64,000 nucleotides of DNA, from the NCBI GenBank assembly GCA_009746045.1, contig RPFO01001941.1, forward strand, positions 64,001 to 128,000. Reading direction: 5' to 3'. The notes beneath the pieces were generated by a model, which was not told where the DNA came from, made no database searches, and was given only the letters and a program-made list of their open reading frames with translations. Made by a program: the position numbers and the translations under genes. Positions 9,707 through 20,041 of the stretch are shown piece by piece (position 1 is the first letter of the stretch; each line of letters begins with the position of its first letter). The stretch is from Mesostigma viride. Taxonomy: Eukaryota > Streptophyta > Mesostigmatophyceae > Mesostigmatales > Mesostigmataceae.

Positions 9707-10471
9707 TGGGCGTGTGCATGGGCGTTGGGGGGGTCAGGGGGGCTGGGGTTGGGTTTGGGTGGGTGGGTCATTGGTGCAATGTTTGGAGTTGGGGCTTGTG
9801 TGTGTGGGGGGGGGGGGGGCATGGGATTGCCATGCGCGTGCACGTGGGCGTCCGCGTGATCCTCTGTTCGTGTACATGTTCATGCATGTGCCATGACGGC
9901 ACAATGCATGTCAGATTCGTGACTTTATCGTGTGTTCCCTAGTTGCAAGTATTACTGCTAAAATTCATTGCAGCATTCCATTCCTTGCATAATGCTTGAT
10001 TGCTTGCATCAGTTCATTCTATACTTCGATCATGACCTGAAGTGCTTAAGTATTACCAGACTCTCGCGCAGTGTCAGAATGTCCAATTTTTAGCACACAT
10101 GCATGTTTGCACACCAAAGCCCTCATTCCCATGTTGATAAGGCTAAGTAAAACATTTTTTTTTTGTGCGGTGATCCACGAAATGCAGCTGTGAATGGCTC
10201 TAGGAGGTCACCAATGGTGGCCAGACCTGTTATTGAGCATTGGGAGACGTTACAGGGGCATCAATCACAGTTACATTTAGTTCAGATGTAGTTCAATTTA
10301 GTACATTATAGTATAAATGTAGTAGAAAATAGTACAACCTAGTATATTGTAGCATATACTAGTTCAACTACCTCCAGATGAGATCCAGGGGCTATGGGGA
10401 CACTTTTTATGCAAAACTGAACTTGAAACAAGCAAAAAACAAGAAACTTGGAAAAACTCAAAATGTACTTG
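9707..10471. other. Right end of transposon, unique AT-rich DNA without gene
   Basis: No supported ORF. Short TAGTA/TAGTACA motifs recur between 10290 and 10370 (TAGTACATTATAGTATAAATGTAGTAG), possibly a diverged subterminal repeat. Confidence 0.5.
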
Positions 10472-10502
10472 TGCTGGAGTACATTCTTAACGGCTGGCAG
10501 GG
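10472..10502 (-). repeat. Right terminal inverted repeat of the PCNA transposon
   Basis: Reverse complement of 1748-1778 with two mismatches. It is followed directly by ATA (10503-10505), the second copy of the target duplication. Confidence 0.9.
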
Positions 10503-11026
10503 ATATCGCCTTCGCAACTCAGCGTGATGTTGTCGCCCGCGCACTGGAACCGGACGCGGTCCGACACGATAGCCAGATCGCGGCAGATCTTCTGGAACTC
10601 GGAGCTGACCATCGTGATGCAGGTCATGTACTCCTTTTCCGGGATCTCGATCAGATCCTCGTCGATGTCCATCAGTTTCATCGTGTAGCTCCACTTGGTG
10701 TTCTTCACGCGGTTCGTGATCGTGATGTCCATGACGTCCAACGCCTCGTCCCGCAACCGTAGTTCCATCTCGTCGTTCACGGACACATTCTTGATTAGTT
10801 TGAACAAGTTCACGAGACTGATCCCCACCGTGTACTGTTTATTGCAGCGGTACTCCTCGATCTTGTCGGCATCCATGAACGCGTGGAAGAGCGCGCAATG
10901 CGACATGTCGAACGATACGATGCGAACGCCCGATTGGTCGAAAAACACGTTGACATCGTTCGTAAGCTCCTTGAGCGATTCCACCAGCAGCTTGATCGAG
11001 GAACCTTGGACCGTACGGAACTCCAT
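10503..11026 (-). pseudogene. PCNA: PCNA sliding clamp, 5' (N-terminal) part, separated by a transposon
   Basis: The frame starts at the ATG at 11026 (MEFRTVQGSSIKLLVESLKE) and carries a typical PCNA first domain with FDMSHCALFHAFMDADKIEEY, then the interdomain and second-domain strands up to a CEGDI motif. There the transposon enters, and the frame continues into transposon DNA to a stop within its terminal repeat. The portion matches about 174 residues of a clamp of about 265. In the present arrangement only a truncated clamp could be made, lacking the C-terminal strands that form the ring interface. A GTG two codons upstream is a less likely start. Confidence 0.95.
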
Positions 11027-11053
11027 TGTCACGGTTCGCGCGTCACCTTTTCT

Positions 11054-11299
11054 TCACGAGGCGAACGAACCGAGATACGTGTACCCGACGAAGGCGGGAT
11101 CCGTGTCGGCCGTGATGGGGTCGGGCCCCCCTCGTTCCAAGAAGTAAATGAACCTTCTCCCTTGATGCCCCACCGAGTAGATCCTGTGGTTTCCTATGTC
11201 GAACGGGTTCAGCCGCGACAGAGTCTCACCCGTGGAGTCGAAGCGCACGAACTTTTGCACGCGAACGATGGTGGCGTCCACGACCTTCTCGGAACTCAT
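11054..11299 (-). CDS. Small NPFDIGN-motif protein, copy 1
   Basis: An 81-residue protein beginning MSSEKVVDATIVRVQKFVRF and holding TLSRLNPFDIGNHRIYSVG in the middle. A second gene at 51089-51319 encodes a clear paralog with the same MSS- start, the same LSR-NPFDIGN core and a similar C-terminus (YLGSFAS versus LLGHISSS). I do not recognise a named family. The small single-domain size suggests a conserved virion or regulatory peptide. A GTATAG box lies six bases upstream of the ATG. It sits between PCNA and the acidic protein and is transcribed in the same direction as PCNA. Confidence 0.75.
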   Translation of the reverse strand: MSSEKVVDATIVRVQKFVRFDSTGETLSRLNPFDIGNHRIYSVGHQGRRFIYFLERGGPDPITADTDPAFVGYTYLGSFAS

Positions 11300-11304
11300 T
11301 TATT

Positions 11305-11310
11305 CTATAC
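11305..11310 (-). promoter_or_regulatory. GTATAG box before the NPFDIGN gene (copy 1)
   Basis: Hexamer ending six bases before the ATG at 11299, matching the box seen before many genes in this window. Confidence 0.5.
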
Positions 11311-11376
11311 GACTCGACAACTTTTCGCGCGTTTCGCGCGAACGGTTTTTTTACCGTACACTATTTCGATCGTAGG

Positions 11377-11748
11377 ATGGAGTTTATCGCCGCCATGTCG
11401 ACACGTCCGGACCGGAAGATCTCGGACGACACGGATCTGATGAGTCTGCTGGCGTGGGGCGTCGAGCGGGGATGGTCCGTCTCGATGAAAGAGGACGGGG
11501 ACATCGTGTTCGACAAGGGCGAGGAGGAGCGCGAGGACGACACGGCGTTCGCCCGTTTTGTCGGTGGATGCGAGTCGCCGTGCGACGACGAGGACGAGGA
11601 GGAGGAGGAGGAGGAGGAGGAGGAGGAGGAGGAGGAAGAGGAGAGGCGGGGGAGGAAGCGGCGACGGACGGTGTTCAAGTCCACGGAGCGCATCCCGTTG
11701 GAGAACGGGAAGCGACTGAAACTGTCCATCCGGATCACCGAGGATTAA
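11377..11748 (+). CDS. Acidic Glu-rich hypothetical protein
   Basis: A 123-residue protein with an N-terminal globular-looking part (MEFIAAMSTRPDRKISDDTDLMSLLAWGVERGW). A run of about 19 Asp/Glu residues written by GAG triplets (11587-11640) follows, then a basic stretch (RRGRKRRRTVF). Such acidic/basic tails are common in viral DNA-mimic or chaperone-like proteins, but no function can be assigned. It is divergent from the NPFDIGN gene, with a gap of about 77 bases. Confidence 0.65.
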   Translation: MEFIAAMSTRPDRKISDDTDLMSLLAWGVERGWSVSMKEDGDIVFDKGEEEREDDTAFARFVGGCESPCDDEDEEEEEEEEEEEEEEEERRGRKRRRTVFKSTERIPLENGKRLKLSIRITED

Positions 11749-11777
11749 ATGTCTCCGGGGAAGTATAATAGAGGCCG

Positions 11778-13546
11778 ATGTCGAGCGGGAATATGATCGC
11801 GGTGCCGAAAGAGTTGATCGATCGCATCATGCGAGCGTTTCCGGACCCGTCCGTCACCAAGGCGGACATCTTGACTCCGACGAATGATCCGGACATGGTC
11901 GTCAAGGAGACGTTCGATCGCAACATCCTCCCCCTGTACTCGCGGAAGGGCGGGAATCCGTTCTTCGACAAACAGGGACACGTCGCCGAACCGGGCGACA
12001 CGTGGAAGTCGATCGCGGCCAAGTACGGTGTCTCCGCGGACGACCTGGTGATCGCGAACCCTCACATCCCTCCTCTGACGCTGTCTCCTGGGAACTTTGT
12101 GCTCGTCCCGAAGAAGTACGGCTTCAACGAGTTCGTCGAGGGGATTATCCACCCGGACACGAACATGAACCTGCAGTATGACGGGGACACGCCCCAGCCC
12201 GCGCCCGATCCCGCGGATCCCACGTCGATATCCGATCCTCAGCCCGCCGCCGATAATCGATCTTTTAGGACGCGTGCGGTTGACGCAATGAAAGCCTTCC
12301 CTGGTGCCGCCTTGCAAAGAATTAAGGAACTCACACTTCCACAGGTCGGTGTGGGGGCGGCTTTGCTTGGGAGTGTGGCCTTGGGGGGGGCGCCTGCTAT
12401 AATCCCTGCACTTATGGGAGCACGCGCACTTACTAGAGGCGACACCGTTGGCGCGGTCCAACACGCCATTCCCGCGATCGCGGCGGGGATGACGGCAGTG
12501 GGGCACCAGGTCGCGCCGAGTTGGGTCCCGGCGTCCGCTCCAATGACCGTTTTTGACGCGATGAACGGCCCAGCGGGCGGATCGCGACAGGGGCGGCCTT
12601 TAACGCCGCCAAGGCGTTCGGAAACGCGGAAGGCGGGTTCAAGAACCGTCTCGGGGCCGCGGGGCTGTCCCTCGGAGCGTCCCTTCTCCCCGGCGCGTCC
12701 GTGGCGTTCGCGGACTCGCAAGCGGGCGTGTCCGCGGTGAAGTCCATCCTCGACCAGTTTGGTCTCTCGTCCGCCGTGGATCCCACATCCGTCCTCCAGA
12801 TCGTCAAGATGTTCGGCCCCGGAGCCCTGAGGATGCTCTTCCCTCCGAACATCGACCCCAAGCTCGCCGACAGTGCCATCGGGCGAATCGTCGACTCCCT
12901 CTATAGTTCTCATCTGTGGGGACAATATCTCCGAGGGCCTCCTGTCGCGCTCGCCGACACTGTGCCCCCGGGATACGTCTCCACGGGCAACATGACCATG
13001 ATACAGCCCGGAGACACGAACTGGCCGCCCCCGCGCGACGGCTTCACCGAATGGGCGGCGCGTGGCCCGGCGGTCACCGTCGTGCCCCCGCCTGTCAACA
13101 ATCAGTCGAACGGGTTTACATCCTGGACCCCTCCCACCAACACCATCCCGCCCAATTCCATCTACGACCCTTTGATGTCCGCTCAAGCGGGCGGAGATCC
13201 GTATGGACAAGTCGTCCTCGGCGGCGGATCCCCGTACTCACAAGTCGCTACGACAAGCGGGTACTCGTACGGCGGAAATCCGTACGCTCAATTCGCGCTA
13301 GGCTCAGGGACAGATCCGTACGCCCGCTCTTTCCAATCCGGCTTCCAGCCTCCTCCCGAGCCCACCATCCTTTCTCCGCCACCCTACATGGACGGATCCA
13401 ACGCGGTGGTCGACCCTTCCGCAATGGGCGCGTACAGCATCAACAGCGGATACTACTCGCCCTATTATAGGAATACGTGGGTTGGCGTTGGGCCGCAGCC
13501 CAATAGCACGTCCACCGGGACCGGATGGTCAGTGCCGTTATACTAA
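11778..13546 (+). CDS. LysM-domain protein, frameshifted
   Basis: The first frame (from 11778) carries a LysM domain around residues 72-112 (GDTWKSIAAKYGVSADDLVI...NFVLVP), a fold that binds N-acetylglucosamine polymers. A Pro/Ala/Asp linker and an Ala/Gly-rich region follow, including a hydrophobic segment (GVGAALLGSVALGGAPAIIP). Near 12580 the coding sense moves to another frame, which continues with a similar Ala-rich segment and a long Gly/Tyr/Pro-rich tail with repeats of the NPYAQ/DPYGQ type to 13546. Together this is about 590 residues. The change of frame is a single indel, by decay or sequencing. LysM fits a virion protein contacting the algal cell wall or capsid glycans. Confidence 0.75.
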
Positions 13547-14374
13547 TTTAGGAACAGTTTCCGTCCGTGGCCGTTGCTGACCTCGAAGATGTTCATGACC
13601 CGCGCGTACACGTGCACCCTTCCGTTCGACATGACCGCGCCGTCCTTCAGTCCCGGGATCGCGCGGAACCAGAATTTCAGCGTCGCCCGGTCCACCCTGC
13701 TCAGGTTCAGGCTCCCTGTCGGCTGGTCGTCCTCCGGTCGCAAGGAAAACGGGACGAAGTAGATCATCTCGAACGAGTTCTCCACCGGAATCCGCTTGTG
13801 GAACTCGGACGGCAGAAAGAAGTTGAACCACAGCGGGTCGCGAGGGGGTTGTACAGATCGCTGTTGTTCAGAGTGACCGTCGCCTTGTCGAAAAACGCGT
13901 TGTCGATGTGCGTCATCTGTCGGCCGAACGTCCGCACAAAGTACGACCCCTTGTCCAACATGTCGTTGCGAGCGAACGGACGGTTCCCCTCGAAGTTCCA
14001 GTACTCTTCGTTCGTGTTCTTCTCGTCGCTCCCCTCCAGGCGCCGGTGGTCCGCCCGGAAGAAGAAGATCAGCTCCTTGCACGTCCCGGACACCGTGTCG
14101 AGCGGGAACTCCTTGACCAGTTTGTCTCGCTTGGTCAGGGGGAAGTCCAAGTGCTTCGTCTCCGTGAACAAGTACGTGTGCGTCCCCTGGGAGAACTGTT
14201 TCCGCTCGAACTCATCCAGCAACACGTACCGCGTCACCAGTCGTAAGGCCTTGATCTCTCCCCCCATGTCCAGCCTGTCCAACGGCCTGCCGGTGTCCAC
14301 CACGGCCGTGTGCTCGTCGCCCGTACACACCGTCACGCTCTTCTTCCTCCACCGGTCCGGGTCCGTGGCCGGCA
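13543..14374 (-). pseudogene. MCP: Major capsid protein 1, C-terminal part, cut by a retrotransposon and frameshifted
   Basis: The minus strand encodes the second jelly roll of an MCP: the TRYVLLDEFERKQF motif, KELIFFFRADH, and the C-terminal PTGSLNLSRVDRATLKF and VYARVMNIFEVSNGHGRKLFLN blocks shared with the three intact MCPs of the window. A one-base frame change lies at a GGGGG run near 13843-13848. At 14374 the gene meets the LTR retrotransposon; its N-terminal part resumes at 22880. The end overlaps the stop codon of the convergent LysM gene by four bases. The insertion would prevent production of a full capsid protein. Confidence 0.92.
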
Positions 14375-14830
14375 GTTGGATGGAGACTAGGGACGACGAA
14401 CAACTGCGAAAGCTGAGAGCGAATGATGATTGTATTACAATAATACAATGAGAGAGCGGTGAAAGCTGAGGGCTCAGAATGGAACTGGGCAGACTCGGGT
14501 GCTGTGGCACTCCCCAGTGCTACGCCTATATGCCTATGGCGGTGCTACCTGCAGCACACGACCAGTGGACAAGTGTACACTGCAATGCCATGCGACCACG
14601 TCACTAGCATCCAGCTAAGACTCGGCCCGTCAGGCCCGGCTACACCGGACCTGGCGGGTCGAGCTAGCACCTAGGAACAGTCTGGCACTAACCGCACATC
14701 GGTCCACATGACACCTCAGTACCGTACACCCTGCCGTACTGTACTGAGGTGTCCCGCTCAGCCGCGGTAGGCAATACGCGGCGCGCAGGCCGGAAATCCG
14801 TGTGTCAGCCTAAGCATCTCATCTAACTCC
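14375..14830 (-). repeat. 3' LTR of the Copia-type retrotransposon
   Basis: Direct repeat of 22424-22879. It contains a palindromic ACACCTCAGTACCG...CGGTACTGAGGTGT-type inverted motif near 14710-14750 and ends at the MCP junction. The termini are not the usual TG...CA at the exact limits of shared sequence, so the true ends may lie a few bases inside. Confidence 0.92.
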
Positions 14831-15894
14831 CATTATGTTTTCCTTTCAGGTTGAAGGCTAGCGACTTCAAGCCTGACCCTGCCCAGCTAGGAGACTGACT
14901 CCAAGCTGACTGAGGTGCTGAGCAACTGACACCCATACTGCAACATCTGGACTGAAAAAGATGGGCCCCAGAACTCGTGCAATACTTGTGATGGCATCAC
15001 GTTTAGCTCAACATGCCCGGGGAGTTCCTCCTCCTCGCGAGCTCACAAGGGAGATAGCTATGCCTGTCTGCCTATCCAGGGAGTGCACCACCAGCCAAGA
15101 GAGCCCTTGTAAAAAAAATGCCAAGGTAACCGTTTAAGAGGTTCCATGTTGTTCCATCATCATCGCCCACTCAGAGAGAAAATACCCAGCCAGGCTGGGT
15201 CAACTGAGCTCAGGTTACCTGCAACCTGAGGAGTGACAGTGGACAGGTTTATTGCACCCTGCACTGTCCATGTTGTACCTGCACAACATGTGAGGACCAG
15301 CCACCCCTGCCCTGCACAGAGGGGGCTGAAGTCCGAGTGACAGGTGACAGGACTATGACATCCTGGACCTGGCCACATTGCACCTGCACAACGTGGGAGA
15401 CCAGCCACCCCTGCCCTGCACATGGGTGACTGAAGTCCTGGTGACAGGTGACAGGAATATTTCATCCTGCACCTGTGCTGAGCACGTTGTACTAGACAAC
15501 ATGACAGCACCCATGCCTTACTGCCACTGAACAGTAAGGCCAGGTGGCCCAGGATATCCACAGTGAACTGGGGTCCTGGGTAACCACCTGTCAAGGGAGC
15601 TTTGACCCTCCACTTGAATGGGGGCACCTGAGCCACTGAGCTCAAGGCCATTCCACCAAGGCATACGCCCTAGGGAATAAAGGTGTGAGATACATCCCAT
15701 GCCCACCTATGAAGGTGTGCATAACGAAATTCCATGGTGTTGAGAAAATCAAAACAGATTTTATTGGGCATAGGGCACGCAGATGTATGAAAACAGACTC
15801 CAACCAACCCCCCTTGCTGGAAGCCACAACCTACCCCTTGGACCTGCCCAAGGGGTACTGGGTGACCTAGGCGGCCCTGGTGAACAGGACCCTG
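14831..15894. other. Retrotransposon 3' non-coding region
   Basis: No supported gene between the RNase H stop and the 3' LTR. A unit of about 107 bases with CAGCCACCCCTGCCCTGCAC is repeated at about 15290 and 15400. Small ORFs here are unrelated to known proteins. Confidence 0.6.
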
Positions 15895-17684
15895 CTAGGC
15901 GTCCCCCCTATGGGGCAGGGTTGCCTGCTTGCCATAGGGGTTCATCAAGTGGTACAACAGCTGATATTGTTCAGCTGCCTGCTGAGGCACTTTAGTGAGT
16001 GCATCAGCAGCGTTGTGTTTGTCCTCCACGTGACGGGTGGACTCCCAGTAGGTGGACTCCTGTTTCAGGACCACCCAGTCAAGATCAGTGTGGACAGCAT
16101 AGGGGTTAGCAAGGAAACTGAGGACTGACTGACTGTCAGTGAGCAAGTGTGCCACCACCCCAGCATTGCTGCCTGCTTGCATCTGCAACCAAACCAGCAC
16201 ATGATTCAAGTACCTGGCATGAAGCACTGCTGACACCACTGCCCTGCACTCAGCAGCATTGCTGCTGACAGCCTTGCGTCTATGCAACCGGCTGTACCAT
16301 GAAATGAGAGACAAGGGTGCATCATCATTCTGCACAAAATACAAGCCTGACTCCCTTGCCTGCATCTTGGTAATCTGCCTGGACTCCATGGAACTATCCA
16401 TCATAGCTTGGATGTGAATGGTTTTGTGGAGATCCAAGGAGTGCAAGATAAGGGGAGGGCCCTCCTGGAGAGTTTTGGTGATGGCTTTGTGACCTACTTG
16501 CATCAAGACATCATCATCAACTCTGCTAACCACAGCCAGGTGAGGTGCACACGTTGAGCACAACCACCCCAGCTTGCCTCTAATGGTAGGACAGGCTCCA
16601 GGTTTGATTTTTGTTTGCAAAACCTCCAAGCAGCTGTGCATGTAATCATTGGGAGAGTAGAGTGCACACACCCACTGGTTTTGATGCTGCTGGAGTTGTA
16701 ACATTGTGCCACAAAATTTTATGGCAGTGGTGCCCAGCTCTACTTGCTTGCCAATCTCAAAATGCTGTGACACTTGTTGAATAAAATCATCCACAGCACG
16801 CCTTGGCCCAGCAATCAGCTGATCATCCCCATGCCACACAAAGGTGAGAATGCCATGAGGGTGTGGGACCACAAAGAAGCAAGGGTCTATGTCATCATAT
16901 CTAGCCCCTAACTTTTCAAACACAGCCTGAGCTGACATCCTGAAAATGCGAGGAGCTGATTGCAGCCCTTCAACACCTATGTTAGCTTTCAGGTACTGCT
17001 GAGGGATGTGTTTTGCCCAAACTCTGGGAGTGGAGACTACGTACACCTGACCATGCCACACTTGTTGTGCTATCTCAGGTGAGCCTTTCAGGAAAGCCCT
17101 TTTAATGTCTGTAGCCTTACAGATATAGTCATCCCCATCATTGAGATGACCCACAAAGACAGACAGCAAGATTTTTAGGGATGTTTGCTGAATGCCTGGC
17201 GTGTACAACTCTGCCTCTGTCAGATCAGTGGTGCCCTTGAACTCTGTCACACAAGGTCTAGCATGAAAGATGACTGACCCATCTGCTGCTGGCTTATGTT
17301 TACACACAAACTTCAGGCGCAAGTGCTTGCACCCTGCAGGCTTTTTGTCAATAGGTGTGACAGGGGAGTATGAGAAGGACTAAGAGGATCTGGCACTACC
17401 CATTCTTCCCTGGCCTTGTTAAAGGCCTCCACCCATTTTAGGAATCCTATGTGTGTGCGACAGTCTTGCTCTATCTGTTCATAAGAAAGAGGAGACATTT
17501 TAGCCACATCATGCTTGCCCAATCCAAATGAGTTGGGATGAAGTTTTTGGTTGTGAACCAGGTCTGCCACACAGGGTTCTTGCCCTGGGGCATACTTGGG
17601 TGTAGCAAATTTTACAGAAGCAATGTTGGTGTTAAGAAGTTTTTCAAGAGAAATTTTGAAATGATTCAGATCAACACCACCCAT
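15895..17684 (-). pseudogene. Copia-type reverse transcriptase and RNase H
   Basis: The main frame (17322-15895, 475 residues) has RT motifs DIKRAFLKG and the catalytic WHGDDQLIAG (equivalent of YVDD). A Copia-type RNase H with MMDSS, SSNAAECRAVVSA, LLTDSQSV and HNAADALTK motifs follows. A preceding frame (17684-17313) carries the linker, and the RT N-terminus (KHLRLKFVCKHKPAADGS) is reached only by a change of frame near 17350, beside a C-run. Both catalytic Asp of RT are present. It synthesises cDNA from the element RNA in cytoplasmic particles. The lesions may be sequencing indels, since the LTRs appear identical. Confidence 0.93.
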
Positions 17685-19654
17685 GTCCTGGATGGATAGT
17701 CTATCACTGGATATGAGACACCAGGGTAACAGAGAAAAGGATCCCCCAACAAAGCATTCCCTTTATAACCTTCCAATACCTGAAAAGGAGTGGGGATACC
17801 GAGTATAGTCAACATGACCTGACCTAATACCTTGAGGGATGACTGCCCTGAGAAATCAGCCACATGGTGCCAGGGTGAAGGTTCCAAAGGCAAATGGGGC
17901 ACAGCCAGGGCACTGATAATGCTGACCTGGGCTTGTGTGTCCACTGCAACCATAAATGGGCTATTGTCATTCTGCCCAACCTTCCCCACCTTAGCTGATC
18001 CTGCAGCAGTTTGAGCTTTGGCTCTATGAGCTGCTTGTAAAATGCGAACAGCGTCTGCTAGGCTGCGTTTGGAAGGTGCAGCTAGTGGCTGAGCTATGTT
18101 CACACTTGTAGAGGTGATAGGTTGCTGATCACCTGTTTTGCCAATGTGACCCTCTGCTGCAGGGGGCCAATCCTGCAGTGACTGCCTGCAATCATCAAGG
18201 GTGACCTGGGTGTCACAGTGGGTGTGGCTCTCACACTCACCAGTGGGTGTTCCAAACAACCACTCACTGGGCAACGCTGGGATGCCAGGCAACTGTACAG
18301 GGCTGTCGGCCAACAGCTCTTCCTCCTCTGCCACGTCTGACACAGTTGGAAAATACAATTTCATCCTGTGAGGTGAACACCTGTGAATTTTTCCCGTGTC
18401 ATTGTGTTTAACTAACACTGTCCTGCCAGTGGTGTTAAACTTTAGGATGGTGGCTGGCCCATGCCAGGTACCCACCTTGCCTAGTCCCGACTCCTTGTAG
18501 AATAGGACCTGATCCCCTTCTCTGAAGGTGGGACGTGGATGCTTTGCATCCTTGACAGCTAACCTGCTAGCTGTCTGTGCTCGCTGTGCGTTGTAGAGGG
18601 CTAGTACCTCAGGTGGATAAATGCCTGCATGCAATCCATCTGGTGTAATGACCACCCCTTGTGGGGTTTTCATGAGTGGCCTCCTGTTGAGGACTTGGCA
18701 CAACCTGGTGGACCACAGAGCTCTGTCAGCATAGGACCCACTGTCAGCCAGCAGATTGCCATCTTCTTTGGCTACAAGGGTTTTAATGGACCTGATGGCC
18801 CTTTCAATAATGCCTTGCCTCTCATGATCTTCTAGCCCAGCCAGATCAATAGCCTCACACCCTGGTTCATTGGCAAGACATGTGAACTGCTGATCCAGTA
18901 ACAATGCCTCCACAGGGTAGTACCTGGCCTGAGCAATCAAGAGAGCCCTGAGCAACTGTGTCTTGTCCATTCCAGGTAATGGTTCAATGGTTGTGTACCT
19001 TGACCATGCATCTTTAAGTGCCAAGTAAGATTGTCCTTTGATATGAAAGACATCTCCTACCACCCTGCCCTTGCTCTTAGGTGGGGTAGCTACATGCCAC
19101 TTAGGGGGTTTGGGTGCATTGAACTGACAATGCTGGCAGTGGGATCTGACCACCTGGCATGCACGTCTGAGTGCTGCCCCCCCTATTGCTGCTGCCACCA
19201 CCTCTGCACTCACTTCATGCCCATAAAGGAAATGCAACTGCAAAGCAAGCTCCTGAAAACTGATCTGAGCATCCTCTGCTGGGGACACTCTGCACACCTT
19301 GGGAACCATAGATGTGAAGGTTGGTTTAGAGACATAATCTTCTGAAACCAGCTGTAGCACCTTTCCAGAACTGCTCACTGCTCTGACAGTGGGGCATGCA
19401 GAAGAAGAAGGTGAAGCAGGCACACTCAAGCCAGCATGAGAGGGAGACTCACACTTCTTGCCGTAAGGAGGCCGCTTGCAGTCCTTGGGGTCACCGTGGG
19501 GCGGCCCGTGGCACTTGTGGCACAGGACGTCCAAATGCCCCAGCTCGTCCACGTTCTTGCGGCAGGTGGGCCGCAGGTGGTACTTCATGCCACAGCGGGT
19601 GCACCGCTGAGAAGACTTGTCCTCCTTGTCCTGCTTCTTGTTGTTGTTGTTGTT

Positions 19655-19705
<51 letters not shown>

Positions 19706-20041
19706 ACTGTTGTTGTTGTTGTTGCTGGAGCTGCCCCCCTTGGAGGGAGACTGCCCCTTACCCTTGCCCTTGCCCCAGCCCCTGCCCTTGCCCTTGCCCT
19801 TGCCCTTGCCCTTGCCCTTGCCCTTAAACATTTGTCCCAGCAGGGACTTGACTTCTGCCATAGTGACAGGTCTCTTGCTCCTGTCTTCCCTCTCCCTATC
19901 CTCCTCCTCCCTCTCTTCCCCCCTGACCCTCTTTACAGAGGTGCCCATGGCCCCCTGGCTAAGGGGAGCCAAGGCCAGCTTGATATAATCCAATGCCTCC
20001 TTCATGTCCTCCCAGTACTTTGCCATTCCTGTTGCAAGCAT
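17666..20041 (-). CDS. Retrotransposon gag C-terminus, zinc knuckles, integrase and retropepsin-like polyprotein
   Basis: The 791-residue frame begins with a Lys-Gly repeat and an Asn run written by GTT triplets (19636-19725), then two Cys/His knuckles (CTRCGMKYHLRPTC and CHKCHGPPHGDPKDC). The integrase zinc-binding HHCC region (LHFLYGHE...CQHCQ) and a DDE core follow, with D in VVGDVFHIKG, D in LLLDQQFTC and E in GIIERAIRSIKTL. After it comes an SH3/GPY-like barrel (REGDQVLFYKESGLG). A retropepsin-like FMVAVDTQAQVSIIS with a later LLGDPFL motif lies C-terminal to the integrase, whereas Copia elements normally have protease before integrase. The start at 20041 overlaps the gag frame. Confidence 0.93.

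Noticed and set aside
7977-9859. Very long ORFs (up to 422 codons) of Gly-Arg, Val-Gly and Ala-Trp repeats on both strands
   Set aside because: They translate a hexamer satellite and are open in several frames at once; no gene signal.
15160-15706. ORFs in the retrotransposon 3' region
   Set aside because: They are short, overlap the 107-base repeat and show no conserved motif.
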